64,000 nucleotides of DNA, from assembly GCA_026874595.1 (NCBI GenBank), contig CM049308.1, positions 49,152,124 to 49,216,123 on the forward strand. Direction: 5' to 3'. The notes below the pieces were generated by a model. It saw only the letters and a list, made by a program, of their open reading frames with translations. It was not told where the DNA came from and did not search any database. Numbering within the stretch: position 1 is the first letter of the stretch; each line of letters begins with the position of its first letter. This DNA comes from Sipunculus nudus. Taxonomy: Eukaryota; Annelida; Sipuncula; Golfingiida; Sipunculidae. A program made the position numbers and the translations under genes. Of the stretch, positions 1 to 12,740 are shown piece after piece.

Positions 1-2006
1 AGTTTTCGTTGTTTTGTGACGTTAGACATTTCTCTTTCAATGTTCGTTGTTTTGTGACGTTAGACATTTCTCTTTCAGTTTTAATTCTTTTGTAACGTTT
101 GAACTTTCTCTTTCAGTTTTCGTTGTTTTGTGACGTTAGACATTTCTCTTTCAGTTTTTGTTCTTTTGTAACGTTTGAACTTTCTCTTTCAGTTTTCGTT
201 GTTTTGTGACGTTAGACATTTCTCTTTCAGTTTTCGTTGTTTTGTAACGCTTAACCTCTCTCATTCAGTTTCCGTTGTTTTGTTACGTTAAACCTTTCTA
301 TTTCAGTTTTCGTTGTTTTGTAATGTTAGACCTTTCTATTTCAGCTTTCGTTGTTTTGTAATGTTAGACCATTCTCTCTTAGTTTTCCCTTTTAAGTACC
401 GTTTTGCGGTTCTCTCTCAGTTTTCTTAGTTTGTATTTTTTGGACCATTCTCTCCAAGTTTTCTTTGTTTTGTACCGACCGTTAGACCATTCTCTCTGAG
501 GTTTCTTTATTTTGTATCACTAGACCGTTCTCACACAGTTTCCGTTGGTTTGTACCATTAGACCTTTCTCCCTCAGTTTTCATTGTTTTGTAACGTTAGG
601 CCTTTCTCTTCCAGTTTTCGTTGTTTTGTGACGTTAGACATTTCTCTTTCAGTTTTCGTTCTTTTGTAACGTTAAACCTTTCTCATTCAGTTTTCGTTGT
701 TTTGTACTGTTAGACCATTCTCTCTTAGTTTTCGTTGTTTTGTACCGTTTGCGGTTCTCTTTCAGTTTTCTGAGTTTGTATCTTTAGACCATTCTCTCTC
801 AGTTTTCTTTGTTTTGTACCGACCGTCAGACAATCTCTGAGGTTTCTTTATTTTGTACTGCTAGACCGTTCTTACACAGTTTTCGTTGCTTTGTACCGCT
901 AGACCTTTCTCTCCCTTTTAGTTTTTATTGTTTTGTATCGTTTTGCAGTACTCTCAGTTTTCTTAGTTTTGTACCTTTAGACCATTCTATCTCAGTTTTG
1001 TTTGTTTTGTACCGTAAGAACTTTTTCTCTGAGGTTTCTTTATTTTTTCGCTAGACCGTTCTCAAACAGTTTTCTTAATTTTTTACCATCAGACCTTTCT
1101 CTCTCAGTTTTCATTGTTTTGTGACGTTAGACCTTTTTCTTTCAGTTTGCGATGTCTTGTACCATTAGACCTTTTATTCTCTTTCATTTTTCGTTGTTGT
1201 TTTGTAACTGTAGATCTTTCCCTTTTAGTTTTCGTTGTTTTGTACCGTTTTGCGGTTATCACTCAGTTTTCTTAGTTTTGTATCTTTAGACCATTCTCAC
1301 CCAGTTTTCTTTGTTTTGTACCGTAAGACCATTCTCTCTGAGGTTTCTTTATATTGTAGCTAGACCGTTCTCACACAGTTTTCTTAATTTTGTACCATTA
1401 CCTTTCTCTCTTAGTTTCGTTTGTTCCTATAGATGTTTCTATCAGATTTCCTTGTTTGTTCCTTAAGTTGTTTCTCTAATTTTTTTTCTGTTGGACCCTT
1501 AGACCGTTTTCTCTCAGTTTCTGTTGTTTTGTAACGTCAGATCTTTCTCTTTCAGTTGTTGTTGTTTTGTAACGTTAGACATTTCTCTTACAGTTGTTGT
1601 TGTTTTGTAACGTTAGACATTTCTCTTACAGTTGTTGTTGTTTTGTAACGTTAGACATTTCTCTTACAGTTGTTGTTGTTTTGTAACGTTAGACATTTCT
1701 CTTACAGTTGTTGTTGTTTTGTAACGTTAGACATTTCTCTTACAGTTGTTGTTGTTTTGTAACATTAGCCATTTCTCTTACAGTTGTTGTTGTTTTGTAA
1801 CGTTAGACATTTCTCTTACAGTTGTTGTTGTTTTGTAACGTTAGACATTTCTCTTACAGTTGTTGTTGTTTTGTAACGTTAGACATTTCTCTTACAGTTG
1901 TTGTTGTTTTGTAACGTTAGACATTTCTCTTACAGTTGTTGTTGTTTTGTAACGTTAGACATTTCTCTTACAGTTGTTGTTGTTTTGTACTTTCAGTTTT
2001 CATTGT
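1..2006. repeat. 38-bp minisatellite array
   Basis: A tandem array with a unit of about 38 bp whose core is TTTTGTAACGTTAGACATTT followed by a CTCTT and CAGTT stretch. Units from 1 to about 1,550 are diverged and vary in length (GTACCGTT, GTATCTTTAGACC and similar variants). Units from about 1,553 to 1,990 are nearly identical, roughly 12 copies with TTACAGTTGTTGTTG at the junction. The contrast suggests recent homogenisation of the right end only. The array runs off the left edge. Open frames inside it are by-products. Confidence 0.95.
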
Positions 2007-2819
2007 TTTATATCTTATATCACGTATATCACGTGTATCAGTGCAGTGTCTTTAAAAGCTTGGCATGCATGTCACTGCTTCTAGGTAAATGCAAATAAAA
2101 AACCGTATTACATGAGCTAATTAAGACTGCTGGTAATATTTAGTGAAAGTTACCACGGTTTAACCTTGATTTTTTCAATATATATATACAAATTTCTCAG
2201 CCTTTTCTTCGTTAATTTACCTGATGATTTCTTATTTGTTTGGGACCCAGCGCAAAATGCAAAATAGATTAAAAAAATAAATATGATAGACCGCCAGCTC
2301 TATGATACATTAAGAGTCATAACAATTATGTTACGTGTTTTTAATTATATGCAAATTTAGTTACAGATAAATCAGAAATAATGACATATACGTGTTTATT
2401 AGTAGAGGTATAGCACTCAGACGCATGTCCGCTTATATACAGTTGTACGACATGGCATAAAAAAATTTCATCAACGATAATATTGTCTGTTTCATCCCCT
2501 CAATATCTACGTGTTTGTTTTTGCTTTAATTATTGTTATATTACTTACATTTCAAGGGAAATAATTAAAGTGCAGAGTAGAGGATAAAAAGACCTTATTT
2601 TAAAAAGGTAAACAAATACCTACCTTACACCTTATTTAAGAAACTGAATTATCTGAAAATATGAGAAATCCAAGACCGACTTATGGCGGTCAAGGTCGTT
2701 GATCACATGCAAAAAAAAATGCCTCAGTTGACAGCTACTGATTGGATGATGTCGTGTTAACACCCTAACAAAAATGTAACCAGCTAAAACAAAGATTTTT
2801 TAAAATATTTTTTAAAAAT

Positions 2820-2821
<2 letters not shown>

Positions 2822-2881
<60 letters not shown>
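2822..2881. repeat. (TA)n microsatellite
   Basis: An almost pure TA dinucleotide run of about 60 bp with one interruption near the right end. Confidence 0.97.
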
Positions 2882-2882
<1 letters not shown>

Positions 2883-3097
2883 CAGTAATATGTACATGCA
2901 TAATTCACCATGCATCACCATGCCATATCAATACACACATATATACATACATATACATGCACAAACAAATTTCAAAATTTTTACATATTTATGTTAGAAA
3001 CTAAGGACTTAAACTGAAAAATAACCACGAACAAATCAAACAATGGAAAAGAATATAAAAAAACCCAAATAAACCAGAATACAAACCCCTGCAAATA

Positions 3098-3214
<117 letters not shown>

Positions 3215-4906
3215 GTGAAACATGAACTGGGGACTTATTGTAAAATTCCATATTAATTGCCATTAGGTTGTCACTTCCATATGTAGTTTTCTAGGAAATT
3301 ATCGAAAATGTAAACTTTTAAGAAAATTTCCTACTATAACTGGCGGACAGCAGGTGGTTAAACGGACTATAATCATGTAATAATGATAACGTTGCCTTGA
3401 GAGTATTTAATGTATATATCTTTGATGAAGGGAAAGTGTTTCATGTGCTTATGCATGTGCTAAGGGAAAGATTACATAAATGTCTATATGTAAATATCTA
3501 ATCAAGTATGTATGATAAAGAAATATAAATAATCTTAATTTATAGTAAAAATGATTACATTTTAAAACCTGAAATGACAAAATTATCATTTGGCCAATGC
3601 GTGAGACTGTGGTACAGTACAAATAGTGGCCGGTAGATGGCAGGGCGTTCTGGGTTGACATGACAACGCACGATTCAACTCTTTTATGTCAAAGAATTAA
3701 ATTTATTGTATGCAAGGAGACGTTGGCCTGGACAAGCAAACATCAGTCATCTCGGTTAATATGTTAAGCATTGATTTACTTTTTAGTTAGTAGTAGAAGT
3801 AGAAACGAATGTTTTATTAATAATTTTCCAGGATGGTAACATGTAAAAGTCTTTATGAACGCTTTTGGTGCTGTACCATATTGAAAACTGCATATTCTAT
3901 ATGCTAACCATGGACACTTAAAACATACACGAATATATACAAAGTCCCTAAAATGTGGCAGGAAGGAACTGAAATGCCGGGTTGAGCTAAGCTCTTACTT
4001 GTAGCAATATGGACTAGCAGACGACACACGGGTCATCATTTTGTTGTGGTGTTTCCCAAGGGGCAGATGACATAATTATATGTCACTGTGTTCATTGAAT
4101 TCGTTACATTTCATTGTGTGAGGACCTTAAAAGGATTGATTACCACGAGGACCGTAACCCTGTATCTATTCGTGTATGTATAAAAACTCATTCATGATTA
4201 CACAGATATGGTATATTAAGAAAAGTTTTTGCCTTTCAATTATTGAAGAATCTTGTCAACAAAGGCGTTATCATATCTCATATTCTTAGGCGAAACAACC
4301 GGGTTATTGAGTTATGTAAAAAAAAAACCCTCAGGATTTGATAATGCAGAATATTAATGAGAGTTTGGGACAAACTACCTGGTTTCCTAGCGAGAGGCAT
4401 GAAGAAAGTTCTCGCCTCCTGGTGGTGAAAGCATAAAACACTCGAACTCTTGACTTGAGACCGGATGGTCCTGGGCTTGTATTAATACTTGGTCTTGGGG
4501 GTCATGGCTCGAGAGATCAGGTCAAGTCCATCTCGAGTCATAAAAAAGTCGGAGTCGGACTCGGCCTTGGACTCGGGTTCCTGGAAGACTCGGAACAGAA
4601 GGAAGTGGACTTGGACTGGAATCTGAAGGACTCTGACATTTCCTCGTATAGTTTGAACTACACCATTCAGGATAATATTTACGCATTCCCAAACTGTTAC
4701 TGACTTTGTTGACAATAATTTTGTTATTGAATAAAAATGCATTACCAGACATCAGAAGATGGCAAGTCAACAGAATCAACACATTTAAAAATCCCTCGTT
4801 CTTTTTTTTTAATATTTTGATTTTGTACACAGACAACAAAATAGTACAAATGATGACCACCAGGTGTCAACCATTCACTTCGCAGTATCTCGATCAGCCA
4901 GATTAG

Positions 4907-4908
<2 letters not shown>

Positions 4909-4937
<29 letters not shown>
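4909..4937. repeat. poly(G) tract of 29 G
   Basis: An uninterrupted run of 29 G on the + strand, followed within a few bases by a run of about 18 T. It can form G-quadruplex or triplex structures, and its length is likely unreliable in assembly. The flanks from 4,938 to about 5,390 show nothing further. Confidence 0.95.
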
Positions 4938-4939
<2 letters not shown>

Positions 4940-5394
4940 GCGTTTTTTTTTTTTTTTTTCATTTCTATATTTTCTATATCAAGACAATTGGTGTTAATTA
5001 TTAATGTACATTAATATTGCGCAATTTACAGTGTAATACCGTTCAAATGTCGATACACAACCGATTTTAAATTATTACATAGAGTACACAAAAATTCGTT
5101 TTAACCAAAAGCTTGAAAAAGCACAGTTAGATTAAATCTAACTTTTATTGTCTACATTACATATTGCAAATATATGACAAGTATATGGTTTAAAAATTAT
5201 GGTACTATGTTTCCAGTATAGGCTAATTCTAAACCAGGTTAAGATAAAAAAAATAATTCATTGTGAACTGAGAAATGGGCACCATATTCTATAATACTAT
5301 TCTTATCAATCGACAGAATAAAATAATTTATAAGAGAGCCGCTTCGAGGAAACTAGAGTGTATAACACGTCTCGCTCTCTGAACTGTGCACAAC

Positions 5395-5545
5395 AGAGCA
5401 GAACACAACAAAACGGAGCAGAATAAAGCAGATCATAATAGAGCTGACTAGAGCAGAAGAGAACATAACAGAGCAAAAAGGAATAGGACAGAACATAACA
5501 AATAAGAGAACAGAACAGAGCAGAAGAGAACAGAACTTGGGGGCG
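5395..5545. repeat. AGAACAGAGC-type minisatellite, left block
   Basis: Degenerate tandem units of about 10-15 bp built on AACAGAGCAGAA and AGAACAGAAC. The same family resumes at 5,870-6,250. The two blocks are separated by a G-run and TA-rich segment, as though one array had been split. Confidence 0.85.
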
Positions 5546-5561
5546 GTTCAAGGATTATGCA

Positions 5562-5745
5562 GGGGGGGGGGGGGGGGGGCTAGTGGATATTTGCATAATC
5601 ATACATACATATATAATGGTGAAGGCAATATATTTATACACACATATATATATATAAACATGTATACATAAATATATATATATATTATATATACACATAT
5701 ATATATTATATATATACACACATATATATACAGCTTCTATGTATG

Positions 5746-5783
<38 letters not shown>

Positions 5784-5830
5784 TATATATATATACACAC
5801 ATATATATATATATGTATATGGGGGGGGGG
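5562..5830. repeat. TA-rich simple sequence bounded by poly(G) runs
   Basis: An 18-G run at 5,562-5,579 and a 10-G run at 5,821-5,830 bound about 240 bp of TA/CA-rich simple sequence (TATATA, ACACATATAT). Both G-runs have the same orientation. Confidence 0.85.
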
Positions 5831-5869
5831 TAACCAGCTTGAAAGTGTTCTGCTCTGTTCCGCCACTGC

Positions 5870-6250
5870 ATCAGAGCAAAACGGAATATGACAGAACGGA
5901 ATAGAACAGAACAGAGCAGAAGAGAACAGAACAGGACAGTATGGAATAGGACTGAACGGAATAGGTCAGAACCGAATAGGTCAGAACAGAACAGAGCAGA
6001 CGAGAACAGAACAGAGCAGAATGGAATAGGACTTAACGGAATAGGGCAGAACTGAACAAATGATTAGAGAACAGAACATAATAGAACAGAAAAGAACAAA
6101 ACAGAACAAAGCAGAAGAGAACACAAAAAGAGAGAGAGAGAGAGACCAGAGTTAAATGCAGCAGAACCAGTTGGAACAACACATAACATGCATGCAGTAC
6201 AGAACAGTGCAGAAGAGAACAGAATGTTGTAGAAGAAAGCAGAACAGAAT
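5870..6250. repeat. AGAACAGAGC-type minisatellite, right block
   Basis: The same unit family as at 5,395-5,545, with GGAATAGG variants and an (AG)n stretch near 6,130-6,145. Long minus-strand frames here are low-complexity by-products of the repeat. Confidence 0.85.
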
Positions 6251-6781
6251 AGCACATATATAATGCAATGTTCTCAAAAGATCTTAATAATTTTATACAT
6301 TTAGGGAGACAAATTCGTAAATATTTGTCAGATATGGTATGCGCACCGTACGCTGACGCCGTCTGTCGGGACTTTGTGTGACTATTCTGGGGATCACATG
6401 TCATGTGTGACGTAGTTACTTTTAAAGTTACATTATGTGCCAAGATGGCTTCCGCTCCGTGATTAAATTTGTTCTCGTTCATTTTGTTCTTCTTCTGTGA
6501 TTGTGAGCGAACCTAAGGACCTTACATATTAATTTTTCCAGTTCATATATAAAGAGAAAATAAATAGCAACATTTCCTAAATTACAGATATTAATCACGT
6601 GTTTATATGAATTACGTTTTAACTAATAATTGTAAAAATATGTATTGATAAAATCCAGCCTTATCTCCAAACCAATGACAGCTTAACTTTCTCTTCATTT
6701 TAATTTATACTTTAGTTAAATTAGAACAGACAGACCGCCAGAATAGACCGAGCGGGAAGTCATGGGAACTTGTTTTAAGAT

Positions 6782-6782
<1 letters not shown>
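6251..6782. other. unique sequence, no gene seen
   Basis: A slightly GC-richer patch at 6,335-6,445 contains an AAGATGGCTTCCGC stretch that resembles a YY1 site, but the ATG it contains meets a stop after five codons. The rest is AT-rich and unremarkable. Confidence 0.4.

Positions 6783-6848
<66 letters not shown>
6783..6848. repeat. (TA)n microsatellite
   Basis: About 65 bp of nearly pure TA repeats. Confidence 0.97.
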
Positions 6849-6849
<1 letters not shown>

Positions 6850-6908
6850 CAAATTTGTAATTCTGAATAGATAATAAACCTTGGGCATTATTGTTGAACC
6901 TCGAAAAC

Positions 6909-6919
6909 AAAATGGCGGC
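6909..6919 (+). promoter_or_regulatory. YY1-like motif AAAATGGCGGC
   Basis: An exact match to the animal YY1 consensus AAAATGGCGGC, which in known promoters often overlaps the start of transcription. No exon with splice signals is visible on either side, so its function is unproved. Confidence 0.35.
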
Positions 6920-6989
6920 CATATATAACCAAAGAAACCCCGATTTTTATAATTCGACTCAACTGTGTCTGTTTGATTACCTGTTTTTG

Positions 6990-7390
6990 GTAAATACATG
7001 TATAACATGACAACCGTAGACCTCATGAAAAAATTCCGGCCAAGAGGACAAACCAGTCCTGAGATATAAGCATGGATGTCTGCCATGTAAACTTGTTTAT
7101 AGGCGGCGCGCAAAATCTATCCATGATGTATGTACACATGTATGCAACATGTCAGGCGGATAGCTCAAACCACTGCCAAGATATGAGTGAATTTTACCCC
7201 AGACAGACACAATACAAAAATAGTTGCAGGCGACGCCACCACTTTTGTGGATAATAAAGAGCTATATGTAAGCTCTATATATACATGCAAAATTTTAGTC
7301 CGATACGTCAAACCATTCCAGAGATATTAGCATGGATGTCTAACTACTGCAGAGATATGAGTGATTTTAACGAACAGACGTGCATAAGGA
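6990..7390 (-). mobile_element. HINE core-repeat fragment, minus orientation
   Basis: Read on the minus strand this carries the core of the family seen at 48.9-50.4 kb: CATCCATGCTAATATCTCTG, a GTGGTTTGA phrase, AATTTTGCATG, and a 'GGTGGCG..GCC' phrase where later copies have GGTGGCGCCACCTGC. Two degenerate units are present and no terminal hairpin is visible, so it is an old truncated copy. Family membership rests on comparison within the window. Confidence 0.7.
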
Positions 7391-7890
7391 CGCTTGGCAA
7401 TAATGGTTTAGATATATTATTTTAATAATTTATAACTTTTTTTCTTATTTAAAACTGAAACAAAGATACCCAAAAGGGACTACATGGTGTCATTTGGAAT
7501 ACATTTGGGGCCATCCATACAAGATCCATACAACATCAGTAATTGCAAGGTAAATCCCTGTTACTCATTAACAACAAATTACTTTTCCTTTAATTTTAAG
7601 TTGTTATTATAAACTAATAAACAATTATTTCATTATTGTTTATAGTTATGCTGTTCGCCTAAACAACACTAGAGGAGGGGAGGGTTGGACACCAGGGGCA
7701 ATCTATGACCAGCTAAAAGCTGGCTGGCTGCCCAGTATGCATCGCTTCAAGCGTGTATAATTAGCCTGAAAAGGTCAACAAGGGTGACATACAGGTGACT
7801 GAAGAGGGCTTCAATATAAAGAAGTAAGTATGACATGCTCTCAAAAAAACTGTAATAAAAGGTATATTTTTTGGCCAATTCCTTTCAAAT
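7391..7890. other. unique sequence, no gene seen
   Basis: AT-rich except for 7,670-7,760, a GC-richer patch with AGCTAAAAGCTGGCTGGCTG that could be a short interspersed element. No splice signals or matched ends support a feature. Confidence 0.3.
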
Positions 7891-8438
7891 TTCAGAATTT
7901 ATAAGCTGAAATCCTAACATCTGAATGATATGAAAATTAAATCAACAGTACTTACGGGAAAAAAGTGCCATTGCCAAATTTTGGCAAAATTTAAGGTAGT
8001 GATTTTATGTATATATATAAATAACTTTTTTTTAAACAAAAACATTTCAAAATTCAGATCTAATTTTGGGTAAACAATTAAATCTTGATTCAGTAATTTC
8101 ACTGAAAAGTGTCTAGCATCAACATGTCTCATGTTAAGTGAGTAAATACCTTTCCTGGTGTTTTACAAAGTGCATTATGTGCATATATTCAAGAAATAAC
8201 GATGCATGATTCAGATCATTGGATATAAGGCAGTCGTGAAGTGTGACAAAGGGCTTTCAAATATAAAACGGGGGTTTTTCCTTGTTATCTCGAAGGAACT
8301 AAGTCGTATTGACCGAATTTTCGGTATGGTATAGGAGGTTTGGGGACATCTAAGTATATATGCCGAATTTCGGACAAAGGATCATTGCTATATAGCTCAG
8401 TTGAGGTATAGTCAGCTAAGCTAAAAACTGAACGATAT
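7890..8438 (-). mobile_element. HINE copy with 5' hairpin, minus orientation
   Basis: On the minus strand the right end has a hairpin-forming module (AGCTTAGCTGAC ... GAGCTATA) followed by a CCTTTGTCCG stretch, a variant of the 5' module at 30,386 and 59,678. The body matches 14,326-15,000 in opposite orientation: shared phrases include AAATTAGATCTGAATTT, AAATTTTGCCAAA and CTGTTGATTTAATTTTCA. The 3' end is not identifiable. Confidence 0.7.
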
Positions 8439-9190
8439 ACATGTATATATGTATCCTCCGAGTAATTTACACGTCAGTTGCTTGTGTCTGAGACCCTTGG
8501 ACTACTCTGTCTGAACAACGGCATACTATATGAAGGCCCGGCGGAAGCGTTTTCATAATGAACAGGCTCTTTAAGGAACAGATGAAACGCTGAATATGAA
8601 GATGATCAAGTCGACTTTGGGACCATCTCTCCCCAATCCCGATTTTATTTTCAATAAAATTTGGCTTACTTCCATCATTATTAACTATTAACGCCCGAAA
8701 ATTTACAAGAATAAAACGCCCAATAAAAAACAAACTGAGGAAATAATAACCCCAACAATAATATCTGTGCGATTGCATACAAATATTTTTTATTTGTTAT
8801 CACATTGAAAAGGTAAACGGTGTAATCAGAATTAACAGAAAAAGACCGCTATTACACAAACCAGATTGCTAAACGACGACGGTGATAATAATATGGAAAT
8901 AAAGGGAGATACGACCATGAACTACTTTGATACATAATAATAATGGTAAAATATTACTGTTGATGTTCATTTAGCAACAGCAGTAGCGGATAAGGATTTT
9001 GTTACAGGAGAAGGGGGACACAATGGCAAGAAAATTTCTAGCAACTCTATAAAGCAGAAATTTACTTGTAGTTTACTATAGTAGGTTATGGAATAGTCAG
9101 GGTTTGATTGCAAATATATATATCATCCTCTCCAAAAGTGGCACAAACATCAGATCGTGACTGACATGTCCTTGAAGTATCCTTGTGGTC
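8439..9190. other. unique AT-rich sequence
   Basis: No repeat family, exon or RNA gene is recognised. A 103-codon minus-strand frame at 8,467-8,778 has no splice context or recognisable composition. Confidence 0.4.
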
Positions 9191-9219
9191 AACGCAGAAT
9201 CGAATCCAGGGGGTTCGGA

Positions 9220-9234
9220 CCCCCCCCCCCCCCC
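9220..9234. repeat. poly(C) run, 15 C
   Basis: A pure C run within the MITE. The other copy has shorter C-runs at corresponding places. Confidence 0.9.
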
Positions 9235-9283
9235 TTCAGCCAAAGCATTTTTATACGCCCCTCATATGACTTTGAAAATTATG

Positions 9284-9285
<2 letters not shown>

Positions 9286-9340
<55 letters not shown>
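9286..9340. repeat. (TA)n microsatellite
   Basis: A pure TA run of about 55 bp inside MITE copy 1 and absent from copy 2, so it arose after insertion. Confidence 0.95.
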
Positions 9341-9343
<3 letters not shown>

Positions 9344-9529
9344 ACCGTCCGTCCGTCTGTTAATTTTAATGCACGTTTGCGATGCTCTTGTTTGTTAAGG
9401 GTTTCAGATCAAATTTTGCCGCCAGGACCCCAGTTTTCCGGACCCGCGAACAGGTTTGTAGGTTTTGTCATTGGTCCTTCTGCGTTGGACCCCTCTTTTT
9501 CCTAATTCCTGGATCCGCCCCTGCAATGT

Positions 9530-11640
9530 AACATAACTGGAAACGCAGGATGGTTTACAGGCACAAGGTGCTCTCAATGTTATACGGCCAAAGACATATA
9601 TCGCTTGAAATGAAAAGATGAACTATTATATTTCCTCTTTAAACTACCACATAACTCAAGTATATATTTGCCCCATATATTCATTCTAGTCAATGTTATA
9701 TGTGAACAATAACAAATCGAAAGGAATTAATATTTATTTATTAAAAACATTACACATTTTGAATTTCAATTAAAGCATAAAAAAGTTTTTATGACATAGA
9801 TGGTAATACAAAATAAAAATCACAGGGCAAAACCAGGTCATAGCCAAAATAAAGGCTGTGAGCACTTATATTACTGGAGGATGAAATCACAAATTGTCAA
9901 AACTAACAGGGGTGCCGGAAATAATGTTACCATTTGGTCGCTTAAACGGCCGAGAATATGTAAAGTCTTGCAAAAATAGGTGTAACATAACAGGAAAAAA
10001 ATTAATGGCCATATTTCAAGAACTCGATATATATATGTGCTCTATTTCTGTCTTTTTAATCTATAGGGGTGACTTTTTAAAATGTAGATAGTCATGTATA
10101 TATGCGATAGCACTCAATAGTCCCGGGTTGGCAAATTTCCATTCTAGAATTAAAATAATATCAATATATGGATCTGCGGCCAAACATACTATGGTTACGC
10201 AGAAGGAGAAATATTCAATATTAGGGGTATACTGAGAGAGAAACTTTAATTTAAAATGACTTTTTTCACAAATATACATGTTAAATCACCTATTATTAAG
10301 ACAAACTTTAAAATAATTATGTAGGGAGATAGACTAAAGGGTAACTTGAAGACCAAGGGGTAACTTGAAGTATTAAGTATATTATAAGTATTATAATAAT
10401 AAGTGTAAAAGTTTGTTCTTATGTTCCTACTCTTTAGCTGATGTTTAGCTTGTGAAGACTTTATTTTGTAGACATTTTTAATGCTTATTTTCTTTTCTTT
10501 GTTGAGGTATCTTCCTATTAACATTTCTGAACCTTATTTATGATAATTTAAGGCTACAATTTACAAATGATATAAGCTGGTTAAAAGCTAATATTATTAT
10601 TAATTATGGTATCGAACTGTTTTCATTTTATGTGGGGTTTCTATAAATGGTAGCTATAGCATAGTTTGGCTTCCAGTTTATATGCATGTCTTGTTTGGAT
10701 TTTGTTACCTCTATTCTTAATTTCTTTGCTATCCACACCGGGGAAGTGCATGGATATTTTCACTTTTGACTTAACACAACCCTCCGATGGATTATTGACT
10801 TTGTGTTATTTGACCGATGTTTGTTGAAGTTGTTATTGTTTAGACAGAAAAGTTTCTTATATGATATATATTAGTATTTAGATTGTTAAGACATTTGTGT
10901 CTCTGTTTATATAATGTGTATTTTTGGGTGAGATATGACTGTTTATCTGATAGTGTAATATGTACGAATACCTGCATATCACTATAACCATGTGCTGATA
11001 ACCCAGAATGTAAGGTTATATTGAGCTTCATAAAATAAAAACAAAAACTTGATGTAGATAGATTTGAAATGCATGCATGTTAAGCTACCTGTTAGACCAT
11101 ATTGCAAGAGGGAAACATTCACGTTGTCCGTCATTGAGGAGAAACTGATAGATTTGGCCAAAATTAGTGAAAATAAGCTACAGAATTTTAATATATGGCT
11201 TGAAGGATGCAATAATTATTGTAAACAGTTGAGGGAATATGATTATGCCAAAGAGATTTAGCAAAACATCATATATCTGCGACATCATATATAACTGGCC
11301 GCAACCGGATAAAAGGAACCGTATATATATAGCTTTACTATTTCTTAAGAGCGTTTTTTAAGTTGTTCGTGCAAGGATTTGATGACCCCACTCACTATAC
11401 CTCCTTTTGAAAGTGCTGTCCCATTCAGTTAGTCTTACCGGTTGCAGCATAGCAGGTATCTGGTAACATCCATGGGGCTTTTTCCAAGCAATAATACATA
11501 ATAATACTTATAAGGTATACAAAGCAGCACAAACAAAAAAAAACATGAAATTATATTGTTAACGTTATATACCTGTATAATGTAGAATTTTTTTATTAAC
11601 AATGGGGTGTTTTGAAGCTTTGTTGAGCAGCTACTTGGTA
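9530..11640. other. unique AT-rich DNA, no gene seen
   Basis: AT-rich sequence with scattered short open frames and no convincing splice sites, poly(A) signals linked to exons, or repeat-family ends. A GGGTAACTTGAAG phrase occurs twice in tandem near 10,338-10,370. Confidence 0.5.
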
Positions 11641-11649
11641 TGCGTTTGT

Positions 11650-12740
11650 TGTGCCTAAAAATTGGTGCACGAGGCTCTGGCCTGCCTGTATAGCCTGACC
11701 GCTTCTGCCGGCCCTGTTATGTCACATGTGATCTCGTGCCTGACAAAAATTTGTGGAGCCACCTGTACTCCTTTTGCGCGCAGTATCTACCTGTGCATCA
11801 ATAGTATTTATTGGCCAAATCTCAGGAATGCTTCATTGAATTGGACTGATATTGTGCATGTTCATAAACCTTGAATATCTCCATCTTGTATACTTAAGAC
11901 CAGTGGCGCAGTGTGCAGTCGTTTTCGTGTGTGCGTGCGTTTGCTTTGGGCAAAAATCCCTGTATCTCAGGAGTGGTTCAATGTATTGGTCTTTAATTTG
12001 GCATGTTTATCCACCTTGGATAGTTTTCTCGTAGACTTGACAGGTGGTGCCACGTACATTCCGATTTTTGCAGAATACATTGAACCCCCTTTGCTTAGGA
12101 GTGGTTTGCCGTACCGGTCTGAAATTTTGAATGTCCATAGATCTTGGATACCTTTACTCTGTGCACAAACCTACCGACGCCACCTACAATCGTTTTCATG
12201 TAGCGTCCATCCATGAATCTGTTTTGGTGAAAATTGCACATATCTCAAGAAAGTATGGATATAACTGCCTAAATTTAATCAGTCTTGGATAGTTTTGTTC
12301 TAGACCAGACAGGAAGTGCCATCTAGTTTTCCATATCCGTAGAGTACACTAATGGCTTTTTCTTAGGAGTGGGTTAAGGTATCCGCCTGAAAATTGCATA
12401 TCCACACGTCTTAGAAAGCTTTCTCACACTCAAGACATATGGCGCCTCCTACAATCATGTATTTGTAAATAACATTTATGCATTTATCTCAGGAGTGGTT
12501 GGATGTATCGGTCTGAAATTTTGCATGTACTTGCATAGCCTTAGGATGACATTATCATGCAGACATATCTGGTGGCGACAGCTAAATAAATCTTTACTTT
12601 CGTCCGCCTTTCGTGTGTCTTCAACTGTCTTGGGAGACTGGCATCTCTGATGCCACAAATTTCTAGGGCTGTCAAGTTTGGAGAGATTCCATGCCTCACC
12701 TTATCCATCCCTCTGTGATTAGTTGGACACCTGTACATGT
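11650..12740 (+). mobile_element. HINE core-repeat block (GGTGGCGCC family), diverged
   Basis: Four to five degenerate units of about 250 bp carry the phrases ATCTCAGGAGTGGTT, TCTGAAATTTTGCAT, CTTGGATAGTTTT and GACAGGTGGTGCCAC. The same core repeats occur at 34.4-35.5, 48.9-50.4 and 58.6-62.3 kb. The right end (CCATGCCTCACCTTATCC, then GTGATTAG) resembles the 3' region at about 50,330-50,375. The 5' hairpin is not visible. Confidence 0.75.

Larger units (their letters stand above)
9194..9523. mobile_element. MITE with GGATCCAGG ends, copy 1
   Basis: The left end reads GCAGAATCGAATCCAGG and the right end CCTGGATCCGCCCCTG, which are imperfect inverted repeats. Inside are the family phrases: a C-run after GGACC, TTTTGCCGCCAGGACCC, and TTGGACCCCTCTTTTTCC. 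A 55-bp (TA)n tract (about 9,286-9,340) has expanded inside this copy. A second copy is at 61,989-62,195. No coding capacity, so it must move in trans. Confidence 0.75.

Noticed and set aside
4455-4703. Gly/Leu-rich frame (GLGLGLGF)
   Set aside because: It results from a short GGACTCGGACTC-type repeat, is open on both strands, and has no splice context.
5306-6482. Hydrophobic Cys/Leu/Phe-rich minus frames
   Set aside because: They are translations of the AGAACAGAGC minisatellite read backwards (CTGTTCTC).
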